Origin: Promerops cafer | Taxonomy: Eukaryota > Chordata > Aves > Passeriformes > Nectariniidae | Length of the DNA: 64,000 nucleotides | NCBI GenBank assembly: GCA_013398275.1 | Contig: VZSE01006255.1 | Coordinates: 62,001-126,000, forward strand | Direction: 5' to 3' | In this document: positions 1 through 12,096 of the stretch, piece after piece | Position numbering within the stretch: the stretch's first letter is position 1 | How the letters are laid out: every line of letters begins with the position of its first letter | The notes under the pieces: model-generated | Told to the model about the DNA's origin: nothing | Database searches by the model: none | What the model saw: the letters and a program-made list of their open reading frames with translations, nothing else | Translations under genes and position numbers: made by a program

Positions 1-189
1 TTGTATTGTTAGCACCCAAAATCTTGGCCCCTTTCTGTCTGAGGTGGAAACCTAACACGTCTTCTCCAGCAGCAGGAGTTTGGCCAGTGCTTTCTGTTCA
101 CCTCAGCAAGCACCAGGCCGACAGGGAGAGCGTCTTCTCCCCACAGCCTTCCCCTGCTATTTGTCTTCCCTGCTCTCCCTCCACTTCAA

Positions 190-720
190 TTCCCCTAAAA
201 ATCGCCTGGAGATCATTGGCCAGTTCAGCAAAGACAACTGCTCCATCACAGCAGAAATCTGAGCTCACACATATGGTTGAAGTTAAGCTAAGGTCTTCTT
301 CCCAGAAATGCTTTGTGAAGTTCTTCTCCAGGCAAGTCTTTTCCAGTAAGATAGTGTCTCCTTGCCTGCTATTTTGCTTAGTCTCACTTTCTTTTATCTT
401 CCTTGTCGAACTTAAATGTCGCCATTCACTGCTAGCAGATGTGGTTTGGGATTCCTACATTCTTTTATGCCTTTATTTCAGTGCTTTCATCACATCTTCT
501 CTTTCAGCTAGGTGAATCAAAGGCCTTTCCATAGTCCAGTCAATGCGAGCTATACATGATGGCTTGTTTTATTTGGCAATCTTCTCCAGAATGTGATTCA
601 TTGTCTGCAGGTGATTCATAGTTAGGAAATTACTTCTGAACCCTGCCAGTGCTTGTGGTTGATTAAAGTTCAGAAGTCCCTGTAGTCTGTTCACCAGTGC
701 TTTTTTGTCAACTCAAATAT
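190..720 (-). mobile_element. Decayed RTE-type LINE reverse transcriptase fragment
   Basis: Read on the minus strand with several frameshifts and stops, the segment keeps RT landmarks in order: AGFRSNFLTMNHLQT (668-580 region), DYGKAFDS (about 538-515, the catalytic-Asp motif A), RQGDTI (about 372-355) and VVFAELANDLQ (about 240-205) just after the damaged FADD box. This arrangement, with DY-KAFDS and RQGDTI, fits RTE-clade LINEs and not CR1, whose motif A reads DFSKAFDTV. The element may continue left of the window. Confidence 0.75.
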
Positions 721-3700
721 TTGTGTGCAGTAAAGAACAGTAAAAAGTGGATGTGCTACTGACATGAGCAATTTACTTGAATGTTTGCATCTTTAGAAAG
801 TTCTACCAAAATATCTAGAACTGGCATGAAACTGTTTCACAATGTCTGACTAAATGAATCACGTTTTACAAATAAATATCTGTCAAATCGCTCAATTACT
901 CGAGATCCAGTCATTAAGCAATAAAATAAAGCAGTAAATAGGAGACATCTGCTGCAAAGTGCTACAGAAACATAAGCATCTTTCTCAAGTTACCTTCTTT
1001 GCATTTTGGTATAATGATTCACCAAAAATGTCTTACCCAGGGCAATCAAACATCAGAAAATTGTCCACCCCAAAACAATATTGGCATAGCATGGTACCTT
1101 ACCCAAATACCTCTTGGTGGAGGCTACCTAGGAAGTGATCAGCTGAAGTGACCACCATTATTGGGTGAGCTCAGATGGTTCAGGGTACTGAAAACTTGAA
1201 AGAAAAATAGCATTGGAAGTCATTTGTTCTGATCTTGAACTGATTTTTTTTAAAAACATGTAAATGCTGCCCTTTTTTTGAAAGATAATATTTCCCATAA
1301 TGGCCAAGAGAGAACTCAACCTTCTCTTTACATCAAAGGTGCTCCACGTCAGAGGTGCTTGTAGGAATAATATTAAAACTCAAGGCATGGATGGTCTGGG
1401 GGCTTGAAAACTGACTCTCTAATGACCTCCTGCTCAAATCCATTACAGCAGGAACTGAATCCCAAAGGTTGGCAACTTCTAGGGAGCTGCAGCCAGACAA
1501 AAGTGGGGATAACAGCTCGTGTCAGTCAGGCACATCCACATCTGAACTGCCACTTTCCCCAGAAGGATGAGGGGCTTTTTGGCAGCACCTTCCTACAGTG
1601 TTGACACAGAAAATGGTATTTCCAAGAATACAAATCAATTCAAGTACCTTTTGGAAAGGCATTCAGATAACAGCAAATTTATGTACTTGTAGCCTCTTCA
1701 CTTTGCTTTCGGGCAGCTCGGGCTCATTGCTTCATCAAGAGTGTCAGTTTGCAGAGCAGTGCTTGATCTGCAGTTCTTTGAGAAAGAAAATATTTTTAAA
1801 ACTTATCTTGATAGTTATAGAATTTCGTATGAAAGATACATTTTTCCTGCCAAAAGATTCCTACAATTCTCAAGCAGCACTTCAAAACTGGTAGAGCTGG
1901 ACTGACATTGCATATTTTACTGGTAATGGAGCATAGTAAAAACAGAAATGGAAAGAATAATCAAGCACTCAAAGCTGCATTATCACAGAAGTATCAGCTT
2001 CTTTCAGACCTTTTCCTGAATAACATTTCAGCACCAGGAGCTCTACCTAAAATTTGGCTCATGGATTATGTTTAAAACTGAAATTGTGTGTATTAAACCC
2101 ATACCTAGGCAGGTTTCTGTGTTTAATTCAAAATTCTTCTCTAAACAAACTCTGTAACTTCTCTATGCTTCAGGATACAGCAGTTTCTCTGTACATATCT
2201 CCAGATGGAGATGGTTTTTGCCAAAACTGAGGTTTTAAGTATCTATTTAGTGACTTTAGTTACTTTCTACAGTTCTCACAAGCGTAAGAAGCTCCAGCAA
2301 GTGCAGTGTCTTTTAAAACTTCTCCCACTGTGCTTGTTCAGACAAATATTTCTGCTGAGTTCAATTCCTTCCAGACGAATTTACTTTGGAGAAGAAATGG
2401 TTAAAAAAAATTCCCCCGGGATTTGAATAAGTGTCAGCAATTTTGTAAGAACGTTGTGAAGTCTAAAATCAGATTAAAAAAAAAAAAAATCTGTAAAACA
2501 GGAAGTTAAGACCTTAGTTTTCCAGCTCATCCAAGAAACCGGGTCTAGTATAATTTAAAGTTGCTCAACATGTAGGAGCTGAATGCTTGACTTAGAAAAC
2601 ATAGAAATCCTCCTGCTCAGGGGAGGTTTTCCAAAAGCCATCAGCTGCTTTCTGCCAGCTGCCACATGCACTTGCAAATCTCATTGGCTCAGCAACTCTC
2701 CAGGTTAGATTTGCCTGCTGAGATCAGCCAACAGTGCTCCTCTTTTATAAAAAAACTACAAGCAATGACAATGAATTTGGCATTTTCTTCATCAACAGCG
2801 CTCAGCTTTGAATTCCTGCCTCATTTAGCCAAAGATATTTGGCTTGGTCGCTGTTCCTCTTTGACAGTTTAGATATCGGTGCACTTCGCCTTCATGCTAA
2901 CATGTGCTTTTTATTTTAGGCTATGCAAAACTATGTCAAGATGGTAGGGAAAATATATCCTCCTGCATCCCAGGATAAAAAGGATGGCAGTCGATTCAAA
3001 TTCATGTCCGCTCTTCCGTGACAAGTGCATGCACATCTAGCTGATAAATGTGTTTATTTCCAATGTTTCTCTATGGTTCAGATGTCAAGATAAGGACAAA
3101 CTCCACCATGAGTGGCAGAAGGACTTCCAGGAGGAGCCATGCCTCTGGCTGATCTATTCCTGGACTATATTTCTAATTAACTTGAAAATGTCGAAAACAA
3201 CACGCGTCTTTCAAGCAGAACTCAAATGATAAAGAACACAAAGCAATGAAACACAAAACTAGTGTGGTTTTGCTCTTTCTCCTGAAGGAAAAAGCAGTGC
3301 TTTTATAAAACTCCAGTGCTCCCAGTTATGATGTAGACTCAACACAGGTGAGGGACAGAGAGGGGGTGGAACGGTGCCTTTCTGAAATAAACCCCCCCGA
3401 CTGTCACGCTCGATTCCACACAAGGAGAAGACAAATGCTGCTGGATCCAGTGTCCACATGCATTCCTGGCTGTCCACCCATCAGAAAATGGTGGGGAGGG
3501 AGGTTATAACAGCATCAGGAGTTGGCTGGTCCCATGGGACATTTTTAGGACATATAAAACAAATTTAAAACAAACAACGAGCACGAAGCATTAACATGGT
3601 GAGAGCGCTTCTTGAAAGCCTGAAGAGGCTCCTTGGAAACAACAACTCTTTGGAATCATTTACAAATGCTGCCCCATCTGTAAACACAAGAAACATCCTT

Positions 3701-6700
3701 AGTGTAAACAGTGTCCCTCGCTCTGGAAGTGCGAGGAGAAATGAACAGGAAGCAGAGCAGCAGAAGGAGGAATAAATCAGTGACAGACTTTTATGAAATA
3801 GGACATCTTGGTCCTCGTGCTTGTACGCACACACCAAAATCGCTTATTAAGTCCACATGGATCCAGTGAGCTCTTTGGAAACGACAGCCCAAAGAGATGA
3901 GGAACATGAGAGGAGCATCTAGAAACAGATGGGACATGAGGTTTTCAATAAACCTGAACATAGATGGGATCTCACATAGCAGCAGCTCAACCCCCTCGTG
4001 CTGTGAGCGCATCAAATTTCACAAGCTTAACAACATTGGATGGACTCTGTACATGGGGATGAGAATTTGCAGAGGATAAATCCAGCCAGTTTTGTGGGGC
4101 TGTTGAGCTGTGTGGTTCAGCTGTAAGGATGTTTCCTCCAGGAGAATGCAAGGTCCCCTTGTAGCACATTGCTGGAATCAGCAGCTTCTCAGTGGGATTT
4201 GCCAACGTGTCTTGCCTGGTCCACGATTAATCAAAGGACCATACAATTCCCTTTCCTGTTCTGCGCCCGTGCCAGAAATTCTTGATCCAAGCCTGGATCT
4301 GGATCTCACTTTGAAATACAATTTTGAAAGGATCCCCAGTGTCTGGTAGTATTCCATAGTTATTATTTGTGTTATAAGAAGACCAACAGATCCAAAAATA
4401 AGACAAGAGCCAATATGGTCATCTCTGTACCAATACAGTGTAATTCTTCTTATCTTGGAGAACTTACAAAAATAGGCAGAAATGGACAGATATTCAAACA
4501 CAGGTAATTAGCATTGCAAGAGAATAAACTCTTGGTTCCTTGATATCCCCCTACTGTCCTCTCCATGTACCCATTCATCCTAGGCCTTCTAGCACCTCCT
4601 CATGACCACTTGAAGATTGTTTTCTTCCATCACAAGCTGCTGTGGTACTGATGAATAGAAGTATTTCCTGGGATAGAGAAGAATGACTACAGACAGAAGA
4701 TGCCCCCAGGTGAGATCAGATTTCCCATTACAAAATGTTATGTGTCTTCAGTTCTGACATGACACCAAGAGCCACCAATTAAATGTGACACAGCAGATAA
4801 CACAAATCTATAGTTATCTCTAATATGTAACAGTGCCTGGAACATAATTACCTGAATCACATTCACCCCCACTCTGAGGCTGAAGATTCACAATTCATCA
4901 CTTCACCAACCTCCACCATGAGTTTTAAAAAAGGCACCTTTGAAGAAAAGCTGATTTTTACAAGAACACTCAGTTAGACTACAGATTAAGACAGGAAATT
5001 AGTACCTAGGGTCAAATCCTTTTGGTGCTGTTTACATTGGAAAGGGGTTCCCTGATTTATATCTCTGTAAATATTATCTGCTCAGCAGGTGCCAGCTGGG
5101 GGCAGGGCTGGACTGTGTAGGGTGTAGATCAGGACAGGACTTGGTGCATCCTCTGCATCTGATGACTCCATGGGATGGGGTGACCTCCCTGGGGATGTGG
5201 GTGGAGGTGTGGACTGCAAGGCCAGATCCTTCATTTTGGGCTCCAGGGAATTCAGGGCAGGAATACGAGCCCAGAAATGAGCATTTTGGGCACAGAAGGT
5301 GGGGCACACGTATACACACTTGAATAGATTGTCTCTCCCATTTAGATCCACAGTGCACATGAATTAAGGGGTATCCCAGTAATTTGCAGGCATTCCTTTA
5401 AGCAGAATCAGCAGCCACCTGCCTGGCTTGGGGCAGCATTTATGTAGAGGACTCCAAGTACACCTCAGCCTTTATAAATTGGATAAATCAGGCTGTGCTC
5501 AGGAAGTTGGACTTTCTCCTGACTTTATCAGACATTATCAGCCCTTACCATGAAGTCCTGACTCGCAGACTGCATTGGTCCTGCTTTTCCATCTCTTTCT
5601 GTGCCATGAAGTCAGTCCCTTGGGGTGAACAAGGGATGAGCATGGTGCTGGGCATCTCCTCCTTCTCCAAAAGCTCTTCAAGACCCACCTCATCATCCCA
5701 TGTCTTTTTGGGACACAAAGTGGTGTCAGTGGTTCCATCACTGCTTTTTGCCATGATTTCAGGTGGTCCTGACCCATCTGGAAGGGAAGAGGTGATGATA
5801 AAGCAAATTTCCCCACATGCAAACCAGAGCTGAGATCCTGCCATGAGGAAATCCCTACAGAACTGGAGCTTTGGTCACCGAGCCACCTTTAAGGATTCAG
5901 TTTGTGAAGTGCCTTGGGTGAGTCAGACTCAGCAGCACCCTGCCACTTGAAGGAGGCGTTTGGCAGAATGAATAGAAATTGCTTGCTTTACACTTCTGCA
6001 AATGTCTGTGCTGGTTAAGCTCGAGAATATTTTTAACAAAAGATGGCACAGCAGAAATATTTCAAACAGGAATTCTGTATCACTAAATATGGAGTTACTT
6101 TTCAAGTCTGAGTGTGAGCAGGATTTATGGGAAGATTGTGCCTTCAACTATTGCTACCACAACTGCTGGTCCTACCCAGTCATTAAATACTGGGTTTTTG
6201 GAAGCACTAGGAGCCTTTCATAGTAAATAAATATAAGTATCCTCAATTTACGATTGGAGAAACAAAGACAGAAAGCAAAGACTTTAGATCTTCCTGAGAT
6301 CTCAGTCTGTGAAATGTCCATGCTGGAAAACCACAATGCTCAGGAAAAAAGTGATACAGGATCTAAGAAAGCTTCAACTGTTTTATAGAAACATTTACAC
6401 ACATCAAAACATTTCATCCCAGGCTACTGCCACTGCAGGTAGCTGCTAATTAAAATCTGCTGTGCTGTGGCTACTGTCTCTAAAACTCTGGCCAGCATAT
6501 GTTTTATTTCTCTTCTTTTTTATGTTTCGACGTTGTTTGTTTAGTTTCTGAGCTTGTCTGATGATATTTTCAAAATTCAGTTTTATGTTTGAAGATTAAG
6601 TTTAATAAGCTCGTACAATATATAGAAAAGATTATAATTTATTATTCAAAAAGTTTCCTGACAAGATGTCTACAAGAAACATGACCCAAACCACACCGCC

Positions 6701-6897
6701 TTGTAATAATACCTCTTAAAAATTCCTGACCTCCCACTAAACACTCCTGCAGACTTCCCTGCCTCAGTCCTGGCTGAATATCTCATATATGTCCCCTGTA
6801 ACATTACACAGGAGGAAATGAAACGGGAAAGTCATCAGCTCAGACTGACAAACGAGGGCAATTATCTACCACCAGGTTATTTTCTCCTAGTATTGAC
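721..6897. other. Intergenic, no gene supported
   Basis: About 6.2 kb of AT-rich DNA with short chance frames on both strands and a poly-A run at 2,476-2,488. No RNA gene, transposon terminus or exon pattern recognised. Confidence 0.55.
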
Positions 6898-6912
6898 AAA
6901 AAAAAAAAAAAA

Positions 6913-7122
6913 TTCTGGCAGGGAAGGGCGGTAGGCTCATGAAAACACTTTTGCATCCTGTGACGCTTGAGGCATCTTCCCTTTTCTTAAAAAATGGGCC
7001 ACTGAAAAATNAAAAAAAAAAAATTTCTGGCAGTGAAGGGCTGTAAGCTCATGAAAACACTTTTGCATCCTGTGACGCTTGAGGCATCTTCCCTTTTCTT
7101 AAAAAATGGGCCACTGAAAAAT
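6913..7122 (+). repeat. 98-bp direct duplication around an N
   Basis: Copies at 6,913-7,010 and 7,025-7,122 differ at only three positions near their start. Each is preceded by a poly-A run; a single ambiguous base (N) at 7,011 lies between them. The layout suggests either a recent tandem duplication or an assembly artefact. Confidence 0.97.
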
Positions 7123-7178
7123 GGTGCACTGGAAATGGAGAGAGGGAATGGGCTGTTCTTAGAGGGCAAAGGGAGTCC

Positions 7179-7238
7179 AGGTGTGAGGGACACAGGTGTG
7201 AGGGACACAGGTGTGAGAAGCCCAGGTGTGAGAAGTAA
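7179..7238 (+). repeat. 15-bp minisatellite, four units
   Basis: Four tandem units of 15 bp: two of aggtgtgagggacac, then aggtgtgagaagccc and aggtgtgagaagtaa. Read directly. Confidence 0.95.
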
Positions 7239-10200
7239 GAGCAGAACTGTGAAGAACACGGCTGCTCTGGGGTCAGCCCCTTCTGACAGGGGTTTGGAGC
7301 TCACATAAGCACGCCCAGGCTCAGCCCAGGGGTGGTGCTGCCTCTGCCTGCCCCCAGAATCACTTCTCAGGGCCTCCTTCATCCCCAGCCCTGCTCCTGC
7401 ACACCGTGCTCACTGGAATAAAGGTTTTCCCAGCAGCAGGTGACACTCCAGCCTGAGGGCAGTGTGTCCTCTCCCAGTGGTTTCCATGTGCCCTCTGGCC
7501 TGGCTTGCTCCTTTCCCTGCATTATGCTACAAGGATGGACACCTTTTTGCCATCACCACCGTCCCTGTGTCCCCACAACTGCAGGTGACAACCAGGCTGG
7601 GCATGGGGCTGGTATTTTATTGGCACAGCTGTTTGACAATTTGTGATTTGCATTATTACAGATTTCATATTTGCTAAAACCAGCCTGCTTTTCTAGCTGG
7701 AGAATGCTTTTTTCCCCTATTTTTTTCTTTTTGGGTGTTTTATTTTATTCCTTGTGATAGGGTTTGGAAGCACTCCTATGAGACAGCTTTGTGTGAGCTT
7801 CGTCCACATGCCAACAGCTACTCACCATCACTAATAGGTAAAACTACTGGGGGATTTTAAAGCTTTTAACAAGACCTTGTCTAGACTGGTATTTAGTGGC
7901 AATACAATTAAACCATATTGCAGAAGAAAAAAAAAAGAAAAAGAGATTAAATTATTTTAATTACCTTTTGAAGCCACTTCTTCCCTGTAGAGGTCAGACC
8001 TTGATTTAAATTGGTGCACATCAGGTGTTGGTCCACTGATGCAGCAGCAGTGTGAAGGTTAAAGGGATCACGTGTTTTTCTATAAGACAGGCTAAAGCCT
8101 GGCCTATAACACAGCTATATTTGCAATAAACCTGTTCTTTTTTTTTTTTCCTTGCTACAAACTTTGTCAAAGGAGTCCCTCAGCATGGGGCTGTCACTCA
8201 GGATTCATGTGAAATGTCCAGGATGCAGATATTGGGTGTAAATTTTCCAGGGATGCATGGATGGGTTTTCCATGCCTGTTCCCCACGGGCATCTCCTCAC
8301 CCCTTTGTGCCACCCTGCCCTGTGGATCCTCAGTGTGGAGTGAACACCAACCATGTCCAGAGTGGCAAGGGCAATATTTATTTATTTATCCATATTTATT
8401 TCTCCCATATTATCCCATGTATTGTTTCTCCACCATGCTTGGATGGATGGCATTGCTTTGCTCCTTGGGCTTTTCCAGCCCTCCCTCCACATCAGATTCA
8501 TCTCCAGTGCCTGATAATCTTTCCCTAGACAATTAAACCTTCATTTGTTGCTTCCTTGCAACTCCAGATTTTAAAACTATACACTTTTTTTTTCTCTGTT
8601 AGGTTAGGATTGCTTCCAACTTCCAATCCCCAATTTAGATTACACGCTCAGAAACTAACTCCAAACATTTACTGCGTTTGAAGGTCACAGTGCTATTGAT
8701 TGATTTCCAGTTATAATGTATGTTGTCCTAACATGAGTTAAAAACATTCTGGGCTAAATCCAAAAATGCTGGGATCAAAGCATCTGGACTTGTTGCTTTC
8801 ATGTTTGGCACATAAAGGGGCTGGCAGTCACCAATGTGGTCTTGGCTGGGCTATAGTTGTTTTCATTCTCTGATGTGAAACAGTTGGGAATCACAGACCC
8901 TCCAACAGTTATAGTGGACTAAATAAAAATTGGCTTAAAAACCTGCCAAGCGTTTGAAAGTGCCAGTCTCCAGAGTTTTTCACAACTTATTGGCTATGGC
9001 ATGTTTTTCTTTTCATTTCTCTTGTGTTTTTTTCCTTCTTCTCTCTCTTTTTTTTTTTTTTTTAAGAAAGAATTTTCTGCAAAATTAGACTTTCATTTGG
9101 GTATTTGAAATAGGTAAAGTCTTCATCTCATCAGACTCAATTTATCATCTTTGATCTGACTTCACTCATTCCTTTGGCTGCTCCATCTGATTTTATAATT
9201 AAAAAAAAAGAAAACACAACATTTTTGCTATCAAACTTATCACATAAGAAAATAAACAAGGGCCAATTTCTTGGCTAGCCCATCTTAAAGATATCCCAGC
9301 ACTGCATCTGCATGTCAGCTTTTCACTTTCAAATTCACTTTAAACAGATTATTCCTAAAGTTTTTTCATCAGTCTTCCCTAAAAGTCTTCTATTTATATT
9401 TGCTGTTTATAAAATCGCATCCAGAGGCCATTGTGCAACGCGCTGCACAGAGTCAAAAGCCATCAAGCCCTTGAGACAAACAATGGAAACGCTTTACAGA
9501 TGGGAGCTGTTGTACAGATGGAGGATGGGGGCAGGAGGGACATGGAGGTTGGAGAGAGGAAGAATTATGGATGTTGGCCATGCTTGCGAAAGAAGCCAGT
9601 GGCAGAGCCAGCCACTTAACCCACATTCCCATCCAATTGCTTCCCTACTAATTAATTTTCCTCTCTCATCCTTTTAGAAGGCACATTATAATTTTTACCC
9701 CCTCCTCTCGTGTTTCTAAAAAAACAAAGTGCTGGCGATTGAAAAATCAAATTCTTCACCAACGTCACGCATTTTTTCAGTCACTTTGGCTAATTTCTAG
9801 GAACTTTGTGTGGGCCTTGGGAGCAATGCTCTGGGTCAAGCATGGGGGCTGCCCCTGGTGAGGGCAGCACCAGGAAGGTCACTGCTGCCAAAGTTAGAGA
9901 GCTGCTCCTGTTATTTCCAGCCAGACAGCAGCACCTCGCTGCACACTGGGTTGAGGTTTATGCTCAGACAAGTTTTAGTGCAGTCTATCGGTCAGGGAGA
10001 GCAATGCTGCTCCTCCTGCTTCCCACTCTTGACAGCTAATCCACAGGAAAAGGGAATTTATTGTGGCCCCATCAGTGGTTCAGCCCTGCACTACACCTCG
10101 GCGTCCAAGATTGATGCCACCAATGTTCTTTGCCCATCCCTCCGTGGCTTTAGCAAACATCTCCCAAGGGACCACGTGCTGCAAATCCCCTTTCTGCTGC

Positions 10201-11900
10201 TCCAGCTGAGCTGAGATTCCCTGGATTCAGGCAAGTGATATAAGAGCAAAAAATGGGAGGAGGAAAAGGACTATATGATCCTTAACCTCTGCATGAGAAG
10301 CAGGGTCTTCTCTGACTGATTTTTAAACAGACCATTTTCAACATCTCCATGAGGCTTCCAATCAGTTCTGGGACAGTAAAACTTGGACTGAAGAGAGGCT
10401 AAAACCAGCTAAAACTAATGCTTTAGAGACAGTCAGGACATGAGGGATGAAGTGTTAAAGCAAAGAGATGATTTCAGTTCTGGCACCTTTGGCAAGGCTA
10501 AATATCTCCTTAGGACTTGTAGCAATGAAAAAATGAATGTTCCACTAAGAAAACCAACACTCAGCATAAAACACACATTTACCATTAATATGTAGTCTAG
10601 AGCCACCTAAAAGTAAGATTACCTTATAGTAAAATGAATATAAATTTGGCTTGCTAAAGGATTTTGAGGACATTTTTGTGTTCAGGTGAAACATTATCAA
10701 TTGCTGCTGTGTGTGGCTGTATTTATACAGTTTGCTTTTCATATTGCCATTAGAAAAACCCGTGCACATTCTTTCCATGTAAAATAATTTTGTAAAATAA
10801 CTTAGTCCAACAGTTACACCTAGTCTGAGTATCAAAGATTTTTTTTTTTATATTTTTAATGTTTTGATTATAAGTGAGTAAATGAGCATATGTGCAATTA
10901 TATTTTGGGTGCAATAGCTTCAGCCGCCACATTTTGGCATTTTATTTTATTAGCTAAAAGCTCACATATGGTTTCCATGTTTCCAATCTGGCTTTAAGGA
11001 TGCAATGGCTGAATTAAGCAATGTTTCTCCTCACTCCAATTCCCTTAGATATACTTAAAAAGTCCATTCAGATTATAAAAAAAGTAAATTAAGGTTTATA
11101 ATATTCAGAAGGTGGCCCATGGTAGTGAATAATACAGTGCTATCTTGTAAGTCCCCTTGCACCCTGCAGAAACTGTTAAAGGCCAAGTTTCATAGTTTAA
11201 AATATTAAATCACTCTGTGATCCTGTGGGGCAGAGGCATGCCTGAATCCCAGCATATTTCTTTTACTAACAACACCATTCTATCAGCGTGAGAACCCCCA
11301 GATAATGGTCACCCCACACGGCCACTGGGATTTTCAGGTCCTCCAGCAGCTCCTCATGTTGGACCTCAGGGATTTGGGGACGATTTTGAGAGACCCCATC
11401 AAACACAGTCTGACAAAGTCTAGAAAAATGACCCGGAGGAAAAGAGCTCAGGGTCACTTGATGCGTAGCTGTGGGAGTGGTCAACAGGAATTGTTGGGTC
11501 AACAATGGATGGGACAGAGGCCTGGGAGAGGGGCACAGCTCCAGGGGGCTATGGAAAGGGCGTGGGCAGCTCCGTGTCCCACAGGGTTTGTGGCAGAGGT
11601 GGAGTGGCTCGGACACCAGGCAGCGCTTCCCAGCCACAGACGCTGTGAATCCCTAAATGCAAAGAGGGAAGTCAGCGAGTCCCTTGGGAAGAGGTTTGCA
11701 GTAACTGCAGGCAAACACACGTCAGGGATGGTCTTGGCCTCAGTGCAGCAGCTTGGCTGAGTGACCTCCCAGGTCCCAGCCAACCCCGCGTTCCTGTGAG
11801 CTCATCAAAACACATCCAGCACGTCTGGGAGCACGGGAACGTGGGGCTTCTCTGCTGAAGTGGTGCAAAAGTAAATCAGATCCAGGATATCCCTCTTTTA
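7239..11900. other. Intergenic, no gene supported
   Basis: About 4.7 kb. Contains a CT-rich run ending in poly-T at 9,040-9,063. Two overlapping open frames at 11,266-11,760 on opposite strands have no known domain. The text near 11,759-11,805 faintly resembles a CR1 end but is not convincing. Confidence 0.5.
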
Positions 11901-12096
11901 TCACGGAACTCTGGAATGGTTTGGATTGCAGGGGGGCCTTTAAAGACCATCTCATTCCAACCCCTGCCATGGGCAGGGACACCTTCCACTACCCCGGATT
12001 GCTCCAAGCCCCATCCAGCCTGGCCTGGAACATTCCCAGGGATGGGGTAGCCACAGCTTCTCTGGGCACCCTGCACCAGTACCTCACCAACCATCC
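11901..12096 (-). mobile_element. CR1 LINE 3' fragment
   Basis: Plus-strand blocks ctggaatggtttggattgca, cctgccatgggcagggacac, ccccatccagcctggcctgg and agcttctctgggcaccctgc are the reverse of CR1 3' UTR sequence. Confidence 0.95.

Noticed and set aside
6..515. 169-codon plus-strand open frame at the left edge
   Set aside because: It is antisense to the RTE reverse-transcriptase relic, whose motifs read clearly on the minus strand.
11266..11760. Opposed frames of 123 and 151 codons
   Set aside because: Both strands are open over the same G+C-rich stretch and neither protein resembles a known family; chance is the simpler explanation.
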